Made by a program: the position numbers and the translations under genes
Notes under the pieces: generated by a model
What the model was told of the DNA's origin: nothing
What the model saw: only the letters and a program-made list of their open reading frames with translations
Database searches by the model: none
From: Bacillus amyloliquefaciens DSM 7 = ATCC 23350
GTDB lineage: Bacteria; Bacillota; Bacilli; Bacillales; Bacillaceae
Assembly: GCF_000196735.1 (NCBI RefSeq)
Contig: NC_014551.1
Location: 3,653,001 to 3,717,000, forward strand
Length of the DNA: 64,000 bases
Reading direction: 5' to 3'
Shown: positions 1-11,348 of the stretch, one piece after another
How the letters are laid out: every line of letters begins with the position of its first letter
How positions within the stretch are numbered: the first letter of the stretch is position 1

Positions 1-1
1 A

Positions 2-193
2 CGAGGAAAGTTTATTATACAGAAGAGCTTGGCTCATACTGGTATGCTGACTTTCATTTATCTTTTTATTTTCTTGACTATATTTTATTTTAAATTAATC
101 AACCTGGACAAAGAACAAATTTTACTCCTATTTTCCTCGCTAATTATAAGTACAGCGTTTTTATCAATCCTCATTCTGAATAAGAAATACTAA
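2..193 (+). CDS. 3' end of a membrane-protein gene (5' truncated by window edge)
   Basis: An open frame runs from the first bases to a TAA at 191-193, giving 63 residues of a C-terminus. It contains two strongly hydrophobic stretches separated by a short polar loop (around KLINLDKEQ) and ends in the basic tail NKKY, so two membrane segments are likely. Codons are very AT-rich compared with the bac genes next door, which suggests acquired DNA. I do not recognise the family. In B. subtilis the genes upstream of bacG, as I remember them, are soluble enzymes (ywfI/hemQ, pta), so this neighbour differs. Confidence 0.5.
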   Translation, partial: RGKFIIQKSLAHTGMLTFIYLFIFLTIFYFKLINLDKEQILLLFSSLIISTAFLSILILNKKY

Positions 194-252
194 CAATTAA
201 TAATTAGAAACCTTCATTATAATTCCAATCTAATGATATTAATCGAACACCC

Positions 253-274
253 CCCGCCTCTTTGGCGGGTTTTC
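253..274 (+). terminator. Rho-independent terminator of the left-edge gene
   Basis: CCCGCC, loop TCTTT, GGCGGG, then TTTT. It lies 60 bases after the stop of the truncated membrane-protein gene and upstream of bacG. Confidence 0.75.
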
Positions 275-297
275 ATTTGTCAGAATTTAAATAAAAT

Positions 298-326
298 TTG
301 CTATTTTCGTCATTTTTTTTTACGAT
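298..326 (+). promoter_or_regulatory. Candidate sigma-A promoter of bacG
   Basis: TTGCTA (298-303), a 17-base spacer and TACGAT (321-326) lie about 40 bases before the bacG start. Both boxes match the consensus at 4 of 6 positions, so this is only a plausible call. Confidence 0.35.
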
Positions 327-364
327 GTAAAAGAGATTCCATTTTGGTAAAGGGGTGCAGACAG

Positions 365-1144
365 TTGTCAAAACGAACCGCATTTATTATGGGAGCCAGT
401 CAGGGGATCGGCAAAGCGATCGCTCTGAAACTGGCGGACAATGGCTTTCATACCGTCATTAATTCACGAGTTCCCGAAAATATTGAATCCGTAAAAGAAG
501 AGATTCTCGCCAAACATCCGGATGCGGGCGTCACCGTTTTGGCCGGGGATATGTCGGATCAGGAGACGAGAAGCGGCATTTTTGAAGAAATCAGATCAAA
601 ATGCGGACGGCTTGATGTATTGATCAACAACATTCCGGGCGGCTCGCCGGACACTTTTGAAAACTGCGATATAGAGGATATGACAAATACCTTTACGAAT
701 AAAACAATCGCTTATATCGATTCTATGAAAACAGCCGCTGCGATCATGAAACAGCACGAATTCGGCCGAATCATTAATATTGTGGGAAACCTATGGAAAG
801 AGCCCGGCGCCAACATGTTTACCAACAGCATGATGAACGCCGCTTTAATTAATGCCAGCAAAAATATCGCCATTCAGCTTGCGCCTTTTCATATCACTGT
901 CAATTGTCTGAATCCCGGATTTATCGCCACAGACCGCTATCACCAATTCGTGCAGAATGTCATGAAGCAAAACGGCATTTCCAAAGCAGAAGCGGAAGAA
1001 CGGATTGCCTCAGGCGTTCCGATGAAACGTGTCGGAACCGCAGAAGAAGCCGCGGCGCTGGCTGCCTTTCTCGCCTCGGAAGAAGCCTCTTATATTACGG
1101 GGCAGCAAGTGTCGGCCGACGGCGGAAGCATGAAAAGCATATAA
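365..1144 (+). CDS. bacG: BacG, bacilysin biosynthesis NAD(P)H-dependent reductase (SDR family)
   Basis: Short-chain dehydrogenase/reductase of 259 residues. In the bacilysin pathway BacG reduces the dihydro-hydroxyphenylpyruvate made by BacA/BacB to the tetrahydro form that is later transaminated. The cofactor motif GASQGIG is at residues 10-16 and NNIPGG follows near 90. Where classical SDRs have the YxxxK pair, this protein has NSMMN, consistent with the atypical chemistry described for BacG. The start is a TTG preceded by AAAGGGGTG, which gives the usual family length; the frame is open further upstream but has no ribosome site there. It is transcribed toward bacF, which is on the opposite strand, and shares a bidirectional terminator with it. 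Confidence 0.93.
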   Translation: MSKRTAFIMGASQGIGKAIALKLADNGFHTVINSRVPENIESVKEEILAKHPDAGVTVLAGDMSDQETRSGIFEEIRSKCGRLDVLINNIPGGSPDTFENCDIEDMTNTFTNKTIAYIDSMKTAAAIMKQHEFGRIINIVGNLWKEPGANMFTNSMMNAALINASKNIAIQLAPFHITVNCLNPGFIATDRYHQFVQNVMKQNGISKAEAEERIASGVPMKRVGTAEEAAALAAFLASEEASYITGQQVSADGGSMKSI

Positions 1145-1175
1145 AAAACATCCCGCTGTCAGCGGGATGTTTCTT
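1143..1175. terminator. Bidirectional terminator between bacG and bacF
   Basis: Perfect 12-bp stem AAACATCCCGCT / AGCGGGATGTTT with a 3-base loop, flanked by an A tract on one side and T-rich sequence on the other. It serves the convergent bacG and the bacABCDEF transcript. Confidence 0.85.
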
Positions 1176-2358
1176 GTAATGAAGCAAAGGACAAACCAAG
1201 CTTTTGAATCCGCAAAACGAATTCCCTCAAGTCCCCCTGCTTGGCCACCATTGATATTCTGACATAACGCTTTCCGCGGCTTCCGAAAATCTCGCCGGGC
1301 GTCACGACAACATGGGCATGCTCCAGCAGATAGTCCGAAAATTGGTGTGAAGACTCGAATTCATTCGGAATTTCAGCCCAGACATAAAAAGTCCCTTTCG
1401 GTTTTTCAATGCTCCAGCCCAATTCCATTTCACATAAATCCGTGAAAAAATCAATCCGTTCCTGATATGTGCGCTTCAGCCGTTCCGTATGTTCAGGGCT
1501 TCCTGACAGCGCCGCCGCTGCCGCCTGCTGAAGGCCGCCGAACATACCGACGAATACGTGATCCTGAAATTTATTGACCGCCTGAATGATCTTCTCATTC
1601 CCCACGGCAAACGCCATTCTCCAGCCTGCCATATTGAAGGTTTTCGAAAATGAATACAGCTCCGCGCCGACCGTCTTGGCTTCCTTCGCCTGGAGAAAAC
1701 TGGCCGGGTTCTGATCAAATTCGAACGCGCCGTATGCAAAATCGTGAATGAGATGGATGTCATGTTTTTTAGCAAACGCCGCCGCTTTTTCATAAAACGC
1801 CTGATCCGCTGTCGCGCCCGTCGGGTTATTCGGGTAATTCAAAAACATCAGCTTGGCTTTTTTCAGGACGGCGGGATCAATCTGCTCAAAATCCGGCAGA
1901 TAGCCGTTCTCTGGATGAAGCGGCATCTCATGCAGCTCCGCTCTGGCCATTGTGATTCCTGATAAATACTCAGGGTAGCCGGGGTTCGGGACTAAGGCGA
2001 TGTCGCCGGGATTCAGCAGGCATTGCGTCAAAACGTACAAACCCGCCTTCCCTCCGCCGAACAGCGCAACTTCTGTCTCCGGATTGACCGATACACCGTA
2101 TTCTCTCTCATAAAATTCCGCGATGGCTTCTTTCAGAAACGGATAGCCTCTGAACGGGCCGTATCCGTGATACGAAGGATTCAGCGCAGCCTCCCGCAAT
2201 GATTGAACGATATGCGGCGGAGTGGGGAGATCGGGATTCCCCTGCCCTAGATTGATGATCCGGGCCCCCTTTTTCTCCAACTCTTTTACCTTTTGAAAAA
2301 CGAGCGAAAATTCCTGTTTCGGAAGTGTCTTGATGACGTCGGACGGTATGATTTCCAT
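1159..2358 (-). CDS. bacF: BacF, bacilysin biosynthesis PLP aminotransferase
   Basis: Class I/II aminotransferase of 399 residues. It transaminates the keto acid from BacG to tetrahydrotyrosine, the precursor of L-anticapsin. Visible signatures are the substrate/PLP region NYPNNPTG (near 174-181) and SFSKT, where Lys239 should bind PLP, followed by the conserved MAGWR. ATG start with AAGGAG at proper spacing. It is the last gene of the minus-strand bac operon, 12 bases after bacE, and is intact. Confidence 0.95.
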   Translation of the reverse strand: MEIIPSDVIKTLPKQEFSLVFQKVKELEKKGARIINLGQGNPDLPTPPHIVQSLREAALNPSYHGYGPFRGYPFLKEAIAEFYEREYGVSVNPETEVALFGGGKAGLYVLTQCLLNPGDIALVPNPGYPEYLSGITMARAELHEMPLHPENGYLPDFEQIDPAVLKKAKLMFLNYPNNPTGATADQAFYEKAAAFAKKHDIHLIHDFAYGAFEFDQNPASFLQAKEAKTVGAELYSFSKTFNMAGWRMAFAVGNEKIIQAVNKFQDHVFVGMFGGLQQAAAAALSGSPEHTERLKRTYQERIDFFTDLCEMELGWSIEKPKGTFYVWAEIPNEFESSHQFSDYLLEHAHVVVTPGEIFGSRGKRYVRISMVAKQGDLREFVLRIQKLGLSFASLQETSR

Positions 2359-2370
2359 CTGAAAGGCTCC

Positions 2371-3552
2371 TTATAAATGAATTTGCTCCGATTCGTTATT
2401 CCGTTCTGAAAACGATTTATTGACCAGTTTTGTATGCAGAAACAACCCGCTGACCAGAAGCACGATAAACGCCATGATAACCGCCGCATCTACAATGTTG
2501 ATCAGCATGGAACCGACGGCGATGCACAATCCGATGGACGCCTCTGCCACGGAAAAGATCCGGCCCTGAATCTGGTTCGCCGCATTCTCCTGAACTTTGA
2601 CCTTCGCCAGCACCTCGCCGTATTCCATTGCAATAAAGAAAAGAATGGCGGCAATGACTGACACGGCGAAAATCGGGGTGAACAAAAACAGCGCAAGTGA
2701 GACGATCGATAACACTGTAAAATACATCAGCCCTTTATTATTGTTAAAGCCCCATTTGCTGACAAGGGCGGCGCCGATAAAGCCGCCGAAGCCGATACAG
2801 AACGTCAGGATGAAATTGCCGATTTCCCCGTCGCCTAAAAAGCGGCTGACAATCGGAAAATAGCTGTAGACGACACCCCATAACAGCGCCATCGTAATCA
2901 TCGTAAACATGGCGTTTAACACGAAAGCATTTGTTTTGATTTCCTTCAGGCCTTCCTTAAACGACTGAAAGGCTTCTCTCACGTTTTCTGACTGAATCGG
3001 CACGTATTGAAGCTTAATACGGCTGATGAAAAACGCGGAGACAAGGTAGGTTACCCCGTTAAAGGCGACGGCAAGCTCGACAGAACCGCCTAACAGAAAA
3101 AGTCCGCCGGCTGCAGCGCCGACAATAATCGAAATCGTCGTGGCTTTGGCAAATAAGGTATTGATATTTTTAATATCCGCTTCTAAAGATGACATGACCG
3201 CGAGACGGGCCGGGTTAAAAAATACGCCGCTTCCGTAAGAGACAAACAGCAGCGCCAGAAAAAGCAGCGGATATTCGCCTTTCGGGAGAAATGTCAGCCC
3301 CATGAAGATGACACCTCTGATTACATCCGTCCACAGCATGATTTTCACCCTGTCGAGCCGGTCGACAAGCACGCCTAAAAACGGCTGAAACACCATCGGA
3401 ATGCTGCGGACCGCGATGACGCCGGACGTCACCCAGTAGTCATGGTAGTATGTAGACAAAATGAGCAGGGCCGGGAGAACGCAATAGTCTCCCATAAACG
3501 AAAGCGCCTGCCCGAAAAGCAAATACTTAGAGTTCGGTTTCAGCTGCTTCAT
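2371..3552 (-). CDS. bacE: BacE, bacilysin exporter / self-protection (MFS)
   Basis: Major facilitator superfamily protein of 393 residues with about twelve hydrophobic segments. It has the MFS loop-2/3 type motif near residue 60 (GVLVDRLDRVK). In the family BacE confers resistance to bacilysin, probably by efflux. Its ATG overlaps the bacD stop in an ATGA arrangement, so the two are translationally coupled. Intact, so self-protection may remain even though bacA is broken. Confidence 0.93.
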   Translation of the reverse strand: MKQLKPNSKYLLFGQALSFMGDYCVLPALLILSTYYHDYWVTSGVIAVRSIPMVFQPFLGVLVDRLDRVKIMLWTDVIRGVIFMGLTFLPKGEYPLLFLALLFVSYGSGVFFNPARLAVMSSLEADIKNINTLFAKATTISIIVGAAAGGLFLLGGSVELAVAFNGVTYLVSAFFISRIKLQYVPIQSENVREAFQSFKEGLKEIKTNAFVLNAMFTMITMALLWGVVYSYFPIVSRFLGDGEIGNFILTFCIGFGGFIGAALVSKWGFNNNKGLMYFTVLSIVSLALFLFTPIFAVSVIAAILFFIAMEYGEVLAKVKVQENAANQIQGRIFSVAEASIGLCIAVGSMLINIVDAAVIMAFIVLLVSGLFLHTKLVNKSFSERNNESEQIHL

Positions 3553-4967
3553 ACCGATAACGCATACTTTGCAGTCAGCTTCGCCTGCTGCTGAATTTGT
3601 TTGATTGATTCGGCCACGTCGTTCGAATTGCTTCCTTTCAGCTCAAACGCCGCAATGCTGTTGAACGCTTCGAACAGCCGCAGATCCACTGACGTACCCG
3701 CCTCAGCCGCTGAGAAAGAAACGAGTTCAGTGTCTCCCTTTAAGACGCCGTCAGGAATTTCAATGCTTTCAATGACGAAATCGACAACCGTCTCAGGCAG
3801 CTGGCCGTTCTCTTTGAAATGCTGAGGATACAAGTGGCAGTCTGCGACATAGCATGGCTCCTGCTCCAATAATCCTTTCGGCAGATCAGCTTCTTTTCCG
3901 TAACAGAGAACATCCAATAATAGCTGCGCCATATCAACGCCGAAGACCTTTTTAATATTCGGAATCATATTCCATCCCGCGAATCTGGCCGCTGACTCAA
4001 TCAGTCCGGCTTCCCGGTTTTTCATTAATTTTATTTCTGTATGCGTTGCACAGTTTTCGAGGCCGAGTCCTTCATTCGCCTTCTTGGCAGCTTCGACGAT
4101 TTTCCGCTTGGCGTCATCATCCAGGATGGACGGCGTAATATGCGCTGTCTCCGTGAATCCGATTTGCGGTGTTTTATCATGGATCGCAACGGGGAAGTAT
4201 TCTCCGTCGGCCATGATGCCTTCGATGCTGATATAGTCGGAATAACCGCTTGTTTCGTACCAGTCATCATACTCGCCCTGCAAGAATTCTTCCGCGATAA
4301 ACGGCGCTTCAAACGTCACCGCTTTCGGTACATTAATCGATTTCAAGTACTCATTGACTCTGTTGAATTCAGCTTCGGCCGTTTCCATCTCTTTAATAAG
4401 CGTCACGCCGATCGAGCTTGCCAGATATGTAGGCTTCAGAATAAGCGGCGTTCCGATTTCCTGAAGCGCGGCGCGGAAATCTTCCAGGGTCGTCACCCGT
4501 TTGTTTTTGATGGATTTGACGCCGGCCCGGTTGAAGGCGGCTCTCATTTTATTTTTATCTCTGGCGTTTTCAGCGGCCTGTACGCCCGCTCCCCGCAGGC
4601 CGAGACGTTTACACGCTTTTGCCATCGGAGCGATAAACAGTTCATTGTTGGTCGTAATGGCGTCAACCCCAAACATGTCGGCCACTTTCACGATTTCTTC
4701 GACGACTTCTTCCTCAGGTTTGTCATGATCTTCATGAGCCCAATAAATCGAATCGGGATGTTCAAAATCAGCCAGACTCTTAAAATAGTCTTTATCTTTA
4801 ATGACCGCAATCGAGTATTTTTCAATTAAGGCCGCATGAGAGGCTGTAATTGCAAAGGGTCTCGGAATAAAGCTGACGAGGTTGTATTTTTCGGCTGCGC
4901 TTTTGTAAAACATATGCGGCGGGCAGCCCCCAAGATCAGCGATAACCAATACTGTTTTTCTCTCCAT
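3549..4967 (-). CDS. bacD: BacD, L-alanine--L-anticapsin ligase (ATP-grasp)
   Basis: ATP-grasp amino-acid ligase of 472 residues that joins L-Ala to L-anticapsin in the last step of bacilysin synthesis. It begins MERKTVLVIADLGG and shows ATP-grasp features: LILKPTYLASSIGV in the central domain, THTEIKLM, and AARFAGWNMIP toward the C-terminus. I chose the ATG with AAGGAGTGTTACAT before it; the frame continues 12 codons upstream without a ribosome site. Sits 16 bases after bacC. No damage seen. Confidence 0.95.
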   Translation of the reverse strand: MERKTVLVIADLGGCPPHMFYKSAAEKYNLVSFIPRPFAITASHAALIEKYSIAVIKDKDYFKSLADFEHPDSIYWAHEDHDKPEEEVVEEIVKVADMFGVDAITTNNELFIAPMAKACKRLGLRGAGVQAAENARDKNKMRAAFNRAGVKSIKNKRVTTLEDFRAALQEIGTPLILKPTYLASSIGVTLIKEMETAEAEFNRVNEYLKSINVPKAVTFEAPFIAEEFLQGEYDDWYETSGYSDYISIEGIMADGEYFPVAIHDKTPQIGFTETAHITPSILDDDAKRKIVEAAKKANEGLGLENCATHTEIKLMKNREAGLIESAARFAGWNMIPNIKKVFGVDMAQLLLDVLCYGKEADLPKGLLEQEPCYVADCHLYPQHFKENGQLPETVVDFVIESIEIPDGVLKGDTELVSFSAAEAGTSVDLRLFEAFNSIAAFELKGSNSNDVAESIKQIQQQAKLTAKYALSV

Positions 4968-4983
4968 ATGTAACACTCCTTCT

Positions 4984-7055
<2,072 letters not shown>

Positions 7056-7083
7056 GAGCACCAATCTGTTAAATTTTAAGTAA

Positions 7084-7112
7084 ATATTATCCATAGAAAT
7101 TCAAACTGTCAA
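7084..7112 (-). promoter_or_regulatory. Sigma-A promoter of the bac operon
   Basis: A perfect -35 TTGACA (7112-7107) is followed by a 17-base spacer and TAATAT (7089-7084), placing transcription start about 20 bases before the bacA ATG. The sequence before that ATG (AGATTGGTGCTC) is a weak ribosome site. Confidence 0.7.
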
Positions 7113-7150
7113 TATTACTTGAAAATATTGATAATTATTCCTATATAATA

Positions 7151-7178
7151 GAAAACACCTTATGAGATAAGGTGTTAA
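7151..7178 (-). terminator. Terminator of the MFS gene upstream of bacA
   Basis: Ten-base perfect stem AACACCTTAT / ATAAGGTGTT with loop GAG (7154-7176), followed on the minus strand by TTTTC. It isolates the bac promoter from the upstream transport gene. Confidence 0.8.
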
Positions 7179-7212
7179 AAATTAACATTTACAAAATTAT
7201 AGAAACTTTATT

Positions 7213-8451
7213 TTACCGATACAATGATTGGTCAGCCGTATGCTCATGTCTGCCATATCTTCTGTAAGCAAAAACGCTGAGACCAAAGCCGATGAGGGTG
7301 ACGGCCGCACAGATAAACCCGACAGCTGCATACCCGTATCCGACGTAGACCGGACCCATGACAGCCGAACCCAATGTCACGGCCAAATTGGACGCCAGAC
7401 TGTAGAATGCCATGATTTTGCCCCGGCGGCTCTGTGAGCAATCGCTTAAAATGGTGCTGAGCAAGGTCACCGTCAGGCTTTGCATCAAGCCCCAGACGAA
7501 TAACCCGATGACCAAAAACGGCATTGATGACGGCGCATAGGCGAGACAGGCAAGCCATATGCTGATAACGGCCAATGCCGCGATCAGGGAACGCATTTTT
7601 CCCGCCTTGTCGGCGATTTTCCCCGTGAACACACTCATGGAAAACCCGATTCCGTACACCATGATCATCAGCCCGGAAGCGGTATTTCCCCCCGGCAGCA
7701 CGCGGTGAAGATACGTGCCGAGAAATGAATACATGCCGTAAAAACCGATCATGTTGCAAAAAGTGATCGTGAGGTATACAGGAACACGGGGCACCTTCAG
7801 CGCATCCCGGAAGGTGCCTGCCTGCCGTCCGCTTTCCTCCTCTGTTTTGTCCCCATCCGCCGTGCTGTGGCGCGCCTCAATGAAAATGAGCGAAGCAACG
7901 AGGACAGCCATCAGAGCGAAAATCCAAAACGTCCACCGCCAATTCAAAACGCCGCCGATAAAAGAGCCGATCGGAACACCGAAAATCAAAGCAAGCGACC
8001 AGCTTGAAACGATCAGACCCATCACCTTGCCCCGATGCGCATAAGGCACACGGTCGCCGACCAGCGCATAAGCTGTCGGCACAAACGCCCCCGCCGCAAG
8101 CCCGGAAAGCGCCCTGCCCAGAAAGAAGAAAAAGATATTGTGCGCCAGCGCGCAGATCACCGTGCCGGCCGTAAATATAAGAAGCCCCGCCATCAAGCTG
8201 AGTTCACGGGAATATTTATCTCCCAGCGGAACCAAAAGCGGCGCCCCGATAAAAATCATCACTCCGTAAATACTGATGGAAAGCGCCAGCACACTGACAT
8301 CCGAGCTGAAAGCCTGCGCTAAATCCGGAAGCAGCGGGGAAATTACCAGCTCTTCAGAACCCGCGGCAAATACGCCTAATGTCAAAGCAAGCGCGAGAAA
8401 GACCGGAAATCGGCGTTTCGTTTCGATGTGATCGGTTTGTTTGCTGTTCAT
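7213..8451 (-). CDS. ywfA: MFS transporter, probably YwfA
   Basis: Twelve-segment major facilitator of 412 residues (DHA1, AraJ/arabinose-efflux-like). It has the motif GAPLLVPLGDKYSRE after TM2 and charged loops at the membrane boundaries. The chosen ATG is preceded by GGAAGAGGTG; the frame extends 20 residues further without a ribosome site, and the chosen start gives the length I remember for YwfA, which sits between bacA and rocC in B. subtilis. Substrate unknown. A second transporter lies divergently next door, so the name ywfA could belong to either; this one fits position best. Confidence 0.7.
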   Translation of the reverse strand: MNSKQTDHIETKRRFPVFLALALTLGVFAAGSEELVISPLLPDLAQAFSSDVSVLALSISIYGVMIFIGAPLLVPLGDKYSRELSLMAGLLIFTAGTVICALAHNIFFFFLGRALSGLAAGAFVPTAYALVGDRVPYAHRGKVMGLIVSSWSLALIFGVPIGSFIGGVLNWRWTFWIFALMAVLVASLIFIEARHSTADGDKTEEESGRQAGTFRDALKVPRVPVYLTITFCNMIGFYGMYSFLGTYLHRVLPGGNTASGLMIMVYGIGFSMSVFTGKIADKAGKMRSLIAALAVISIWLACLAYAPSSMPFLVIGLFVWGLMQSLTVTLLSTILSDCSQSRRGKIMAFYSLASNLAVTLGSAVMGPVYVGYGYAAVGFICAAVTLIGFGLSVFAYRRYGRHEHTADQSLYR

Positions 8452-8671
8452 GCTCTTTGAACACCTCTTCCGTATAACTTTTCTACCTTTTGTTGTTTTA
8501 TAGTTTAGCATCCTTATTTTTCATTTTACATTTCATTCGAAAACTAATTTCATTTTTTTATTTACATTCAGATTTTAAATAAAATATTTAGTTTATATTC
8601 AACAAATGTTATAAAATATGCCATCCGGTTATGCTATAGTGATAGAATCATTTGTTAAGGTGGGTCATGGA

Positions 8672-9874
8672 ATGAATAACGGTTATTCAAAGGCCGGCCG
8701 CGCAGGCCTCGGCATGGTATTGATTCTCGGGACGCTGGCTTCATTCGGGCCGCTTTCGCTCGATATGTATCTGCCCGCTTTGCCTGAAGTGGCGGCCGAC
8801 CTCCATACGTTAGCGTCACTTGCGCAGCTGAGCCTGACGTTTTGTCTTTTGGGGCTTGCGATCGGCCAGATTGTTGTCGGGCCGCTCAGTGATATGATCG
8901 GGCGCCGGAGGCCTCTGATTCTGTCATTGCTGCTTTATATGCTGTCTTCTTTATTATGCGCCTTCAGCCCTTCTGTTTCGTTTTTAATTGTCATGAGGTT
9001 TATTCAAGGATTCACAGGGGCGGCCGGAATCGTCATCGCACGGGCTTCCGCACGCGATATGTATTCCGGAAAAGAATTGACGGCTTTTTTCTCATTACTC
9101 ATGCTTGTGAATGGTGCAGCGCCGATCTTAGCGCCGATTACAGGGGGATTTATCCTTCAGTTCGCCGGGTGGAAAATCGTGTTTATCGTGCTGGCGGTGA
9201 TCGGCTGTATCATTTTTGCCGCAGTAATTACGGCATTGCCTGAGTCACTTCCGCCTGAAAAACGGACAAGCGGCGGACTCCGGGAGACGCTGATGACGTT
9301 TCGGGGCCTGCTCGGCGACCGGATGTTTATGGGAATTGCGCTCAGCCAGGCATTTGTGATGACCGGCATGTTCGCATATATTGCCGGGTCGCCGTTTGTG
9401 CTGCAAAACATCTACGGCGTGTCGGCGCAAACGTTCAGCCTGCTGTTCGCCATAAACGGAGCGGGAATCATATGCGCTGCTCAAATCACCGGGCGGATGG
9501 CCAAAACACATGATGAACGGAAGCTGTTTGTCGCCGGGCTTTTCATTGCCGTCATCGGGAGCATCGCTTTGCTTTTATCGCTTGCCTTCAGATTAGGCCT
9601 GACGGCGGTCTGCATTTCTTTATTTATTATTGTCTCTTCAGTCGGGGCCGTCACGACGACAGGGTTTTCTTTGGCTATGCAAAAACAAGAGAAAGGCGCG
9701 GGGAGCGCTGCGGCTCTTCTCGGACTCCTGCCTTTTATCGGCGGCGCGGCTGCCGCCCCACTGGTCGGGATAGCCGGAGAAGAAAACGCCTGGCCGATGG
9801 CTGTCAGCATTTTCGGTTTTCAGCTCTTTGCCGTTCTTTCCTATGTTCTGTCGGCAAAACGGAAAATAAAGTAA
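8672..9874 (+). CDS. Bcr/CflA-family drug-resistance MFS transporter
   Basis: Major facilitator of 400 residues with the typical Bcr/CflA opening (FGPLSLDMYLPALPEVA in TM1) and GPLSDMIGRRRP as the loop-2/3 motif. Members export bicyclomycin, chloramphenicol or cysteine-pathway compounds; the substrate here is not predictable. ATG with AAGGTGGG 8 bases upstream. It is divergent from the putative ywfA across an AT-rich spacer and ends in a terminator shared with rocC. I do not recall a gene of this type between ywfA and rocC in B. subtilis 168, so it is probably accessory. Confidence 0.8.
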   Translation: MNNGYSKAGRAGLGMVLILGTLASFGPLSLDMYLPALPEVAADLHTLASLAQLSLTFCLLGLAIGQIVVGPLSDMIGRRRPLILSLLLYMLSSLLCAFSPSVSFLIVMRFIQGFTGAAGIVIARASARDMYSGKELTAFFSLLMLVNGAAPILAPITGGFILQFAGWKIVFIVLAVIGCIIFAAVITALPESLPPEKRTSGGLRETLMTFRGLLGDRMFMGIALSQAFVMTGMFAYIAGSPFVLQNIYGVSAQTFSLLFAINGAGIICAAQITGRMAKTHDERKLFVAGLFIAVIGSIALLLSLAFRLGLTAVCISLFIIVSSVGAVTTTGFSLAMQKQEKGAGSAAALLGLLPFIGGAAAAPLVGIAGEENAWPMAVSIFGFQLFAVLSYVLSAKRKIK

Positions 9875-9904
9875 AGCCCGCCGCTTTTTGCGGAGGGCTT
9901 TCTT
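9874..9904. terminator. Bidirectional terminator between the Bcr/CflA gene and rocC
   Basis: AAGCCC-G-CCGC, loop TTTTT, GCGG-A-GGGCTT, with T-rich sequence after it. Serves both convergent genes. Confidence 0.75.
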
Positions 9905-9905
9905 C

Positions 9906-11324
9906 TTATCCTGCGGCGCCTTTTTCCGAAGAAGCCGGCTCACGCTTCAAGCGTTTTTTGATACCGAAGTGATAATACGCGTAACAGATGATCATCAGCG
10001 GGACGCCGCAGTATAGACCGATACGCTGGTCGGGGATAAAGATGAGACTGATTAAGATCAGCCCGTAGACCGAAAATCCGAGAATCGGCACGAGCGGATA
10101 AAGAGGCGTTTTAAATGCCAGGTCTTCCAGATTTCCTCCTTCAGCGAGAAAGCGCCTGCGGAAAACGAATTGTGAAGCGCAGATTGACATCCACGCGACG
10201 ACGGTAATCATACCCGAAATGGAAATCAGCCATACATACACCGTTTCAGCCGCGACTACACTTGTCAGCAGGGATAAACCGGAGATAGCGATGGTGATGG
10301 AAAGAGCTTTCAGGGGCACGCCTTTTTTCGTCAGTTTCGTTAAGAAAGCAGGGCCCATTTTGCTTTTTGATAGTGACCACATCATTCTGGACGAAGCGTA
10401 CAGCCCGGAATTCGCCACCGACAGCATGGCGGTCAGAATGACAAAGTTCATGATATCAGCCGCATAGGGAACGCCGATTTTATCTAACACAGCCACAAAC
10501 GGGCTTTCGATGACGCCTGCCGTTTGGTACGGCAAAATGGATACGAGAACAAACATCGCCAGCACAAAGAAAAACAGCGTCCGCCATATGACGTTTCGGA
10601 TTGAGCGGGGAAGCGTCTTTTCCGGGTTTTCGCTTTCTCCCGAGGCGATTCCGACCAGTTCGGTTCCCTGAAAAGAAAAATTCACCATGACAAGCGTAAA
10701 CAGCACAGCCTGTGCCCCGTTCGGGAAAAGCCCTTTGTCCGTCATAAAGTTTGACAGATACGGCGCCGTCTGACCGCCGTTAAAACCGACAAAGCCGAAC
10801 ACGGCAGCGCAGCCGAGAATAATAAACAATACAATGGCCATGACCTTAATGCTGGAAAACCAAAACTCCATTTCCGCAAAACTCCGCGCAGACAGCGCGT
10901 TAATGGAAAAAATGACGACGCCGAATACAAGGCACCACACCCAAATCGGAACGTCCGGAAACCACCGCTGCATTAAAATCCCCGCCGACGTCAGCTCAAG
11001 CCCCACTGTATTGGCCCAGCTGAATGCGTACATCCATCCGATCGTAAAACCCGTCGACGGCCCCAGGAACTTTGCGGCATACGCCTGGAACGAACCGGCG
11101 ACCGGCATGGCGACTGCAAGCTCCCCCAAACAAAGCATCACCAGATACATTAAAAATCCGCCGATCACATAAGCCATTATCGCGCCGATCGGCCCCGCTT
11201 CACTGATCGTAAAACCTGAGCCCAGAAACAGCCCCGTCCCGATCACGCCGCCGAGGGCGATCATAAATAAATGCCGGCCCTTCATCGTGCGCTGTAATTC
11301 ATTTTGATTGGTATCTCCCTGCAT
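9906..11324 (-). CDS. rocC: RocC, arginine/ornithine permease
   Basis: Amino-acid/polyamine/organocation permease of about 472 residues with twelve membrane segments. It shows the family signature in TM1 (GGVIGTGLFLGSG) and FSFQGTELVGIA in TM6. RocC imports arginine, ornithine and related amino acids as nitrogen source. The frame allows an ATG two codons earlier, but AAGGGGG directly abuts that codon; the ATG at 11324 has correct spacing. Third gene of rocABC, 25 bases after rocB, sharing the sigma-54 promoter ahead of rocA. Confidence 0.93.
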   Translation of the reverse strand: MQGDTNQNELQRTMKGRHLFMIALGGVIGTGLFLGSGFTISEAGPIGAIMAYVIGGFLMYLVMLCLGELAVAMPVAGSFQAYAAKFLGPSTGFTIGWMYAFSWANTVGLELTSAGILMQRWFPDVPIWVWCLVFGVVIFSINALSARSFAEMEFWFSSIKVMAIVLFIILGCAAVFGFVGFNGGQTAPYLSNFMTDKGLFPNGAQAVLFTLVMVNFSFQGTELVGIASGESENPEKTLPRSIRNVIWRTLFFFVLAMFVLVSILPYQTAGVIESPFVAVLDKIGVPYAADIMNFVILTAMLSVANSGLYASSRMMWSLSKSKMGPAFLTKLTKKGVPLKALSITIAISGLSLLTSVVAAETVYVWLISISGMITVVAWMSICASQFVFRRRFLAEGGNLEDLAFKTPLYPLVPILGFSVYGLILISLIFIPDQRIGLYCGVPLMIICYAYYHFGIKKRLKREPASSEKGAAG

Positions 11325-11348
11325 ATACATCCCCCTTATCCCGTTATG

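Noticed and set aside
4041-4829. Long plus-strand open frame antisense to bacD
   Set aside because: It mirrors the codon structure of the well-supported bacD, has no ribosome site and no protein-like motifs.
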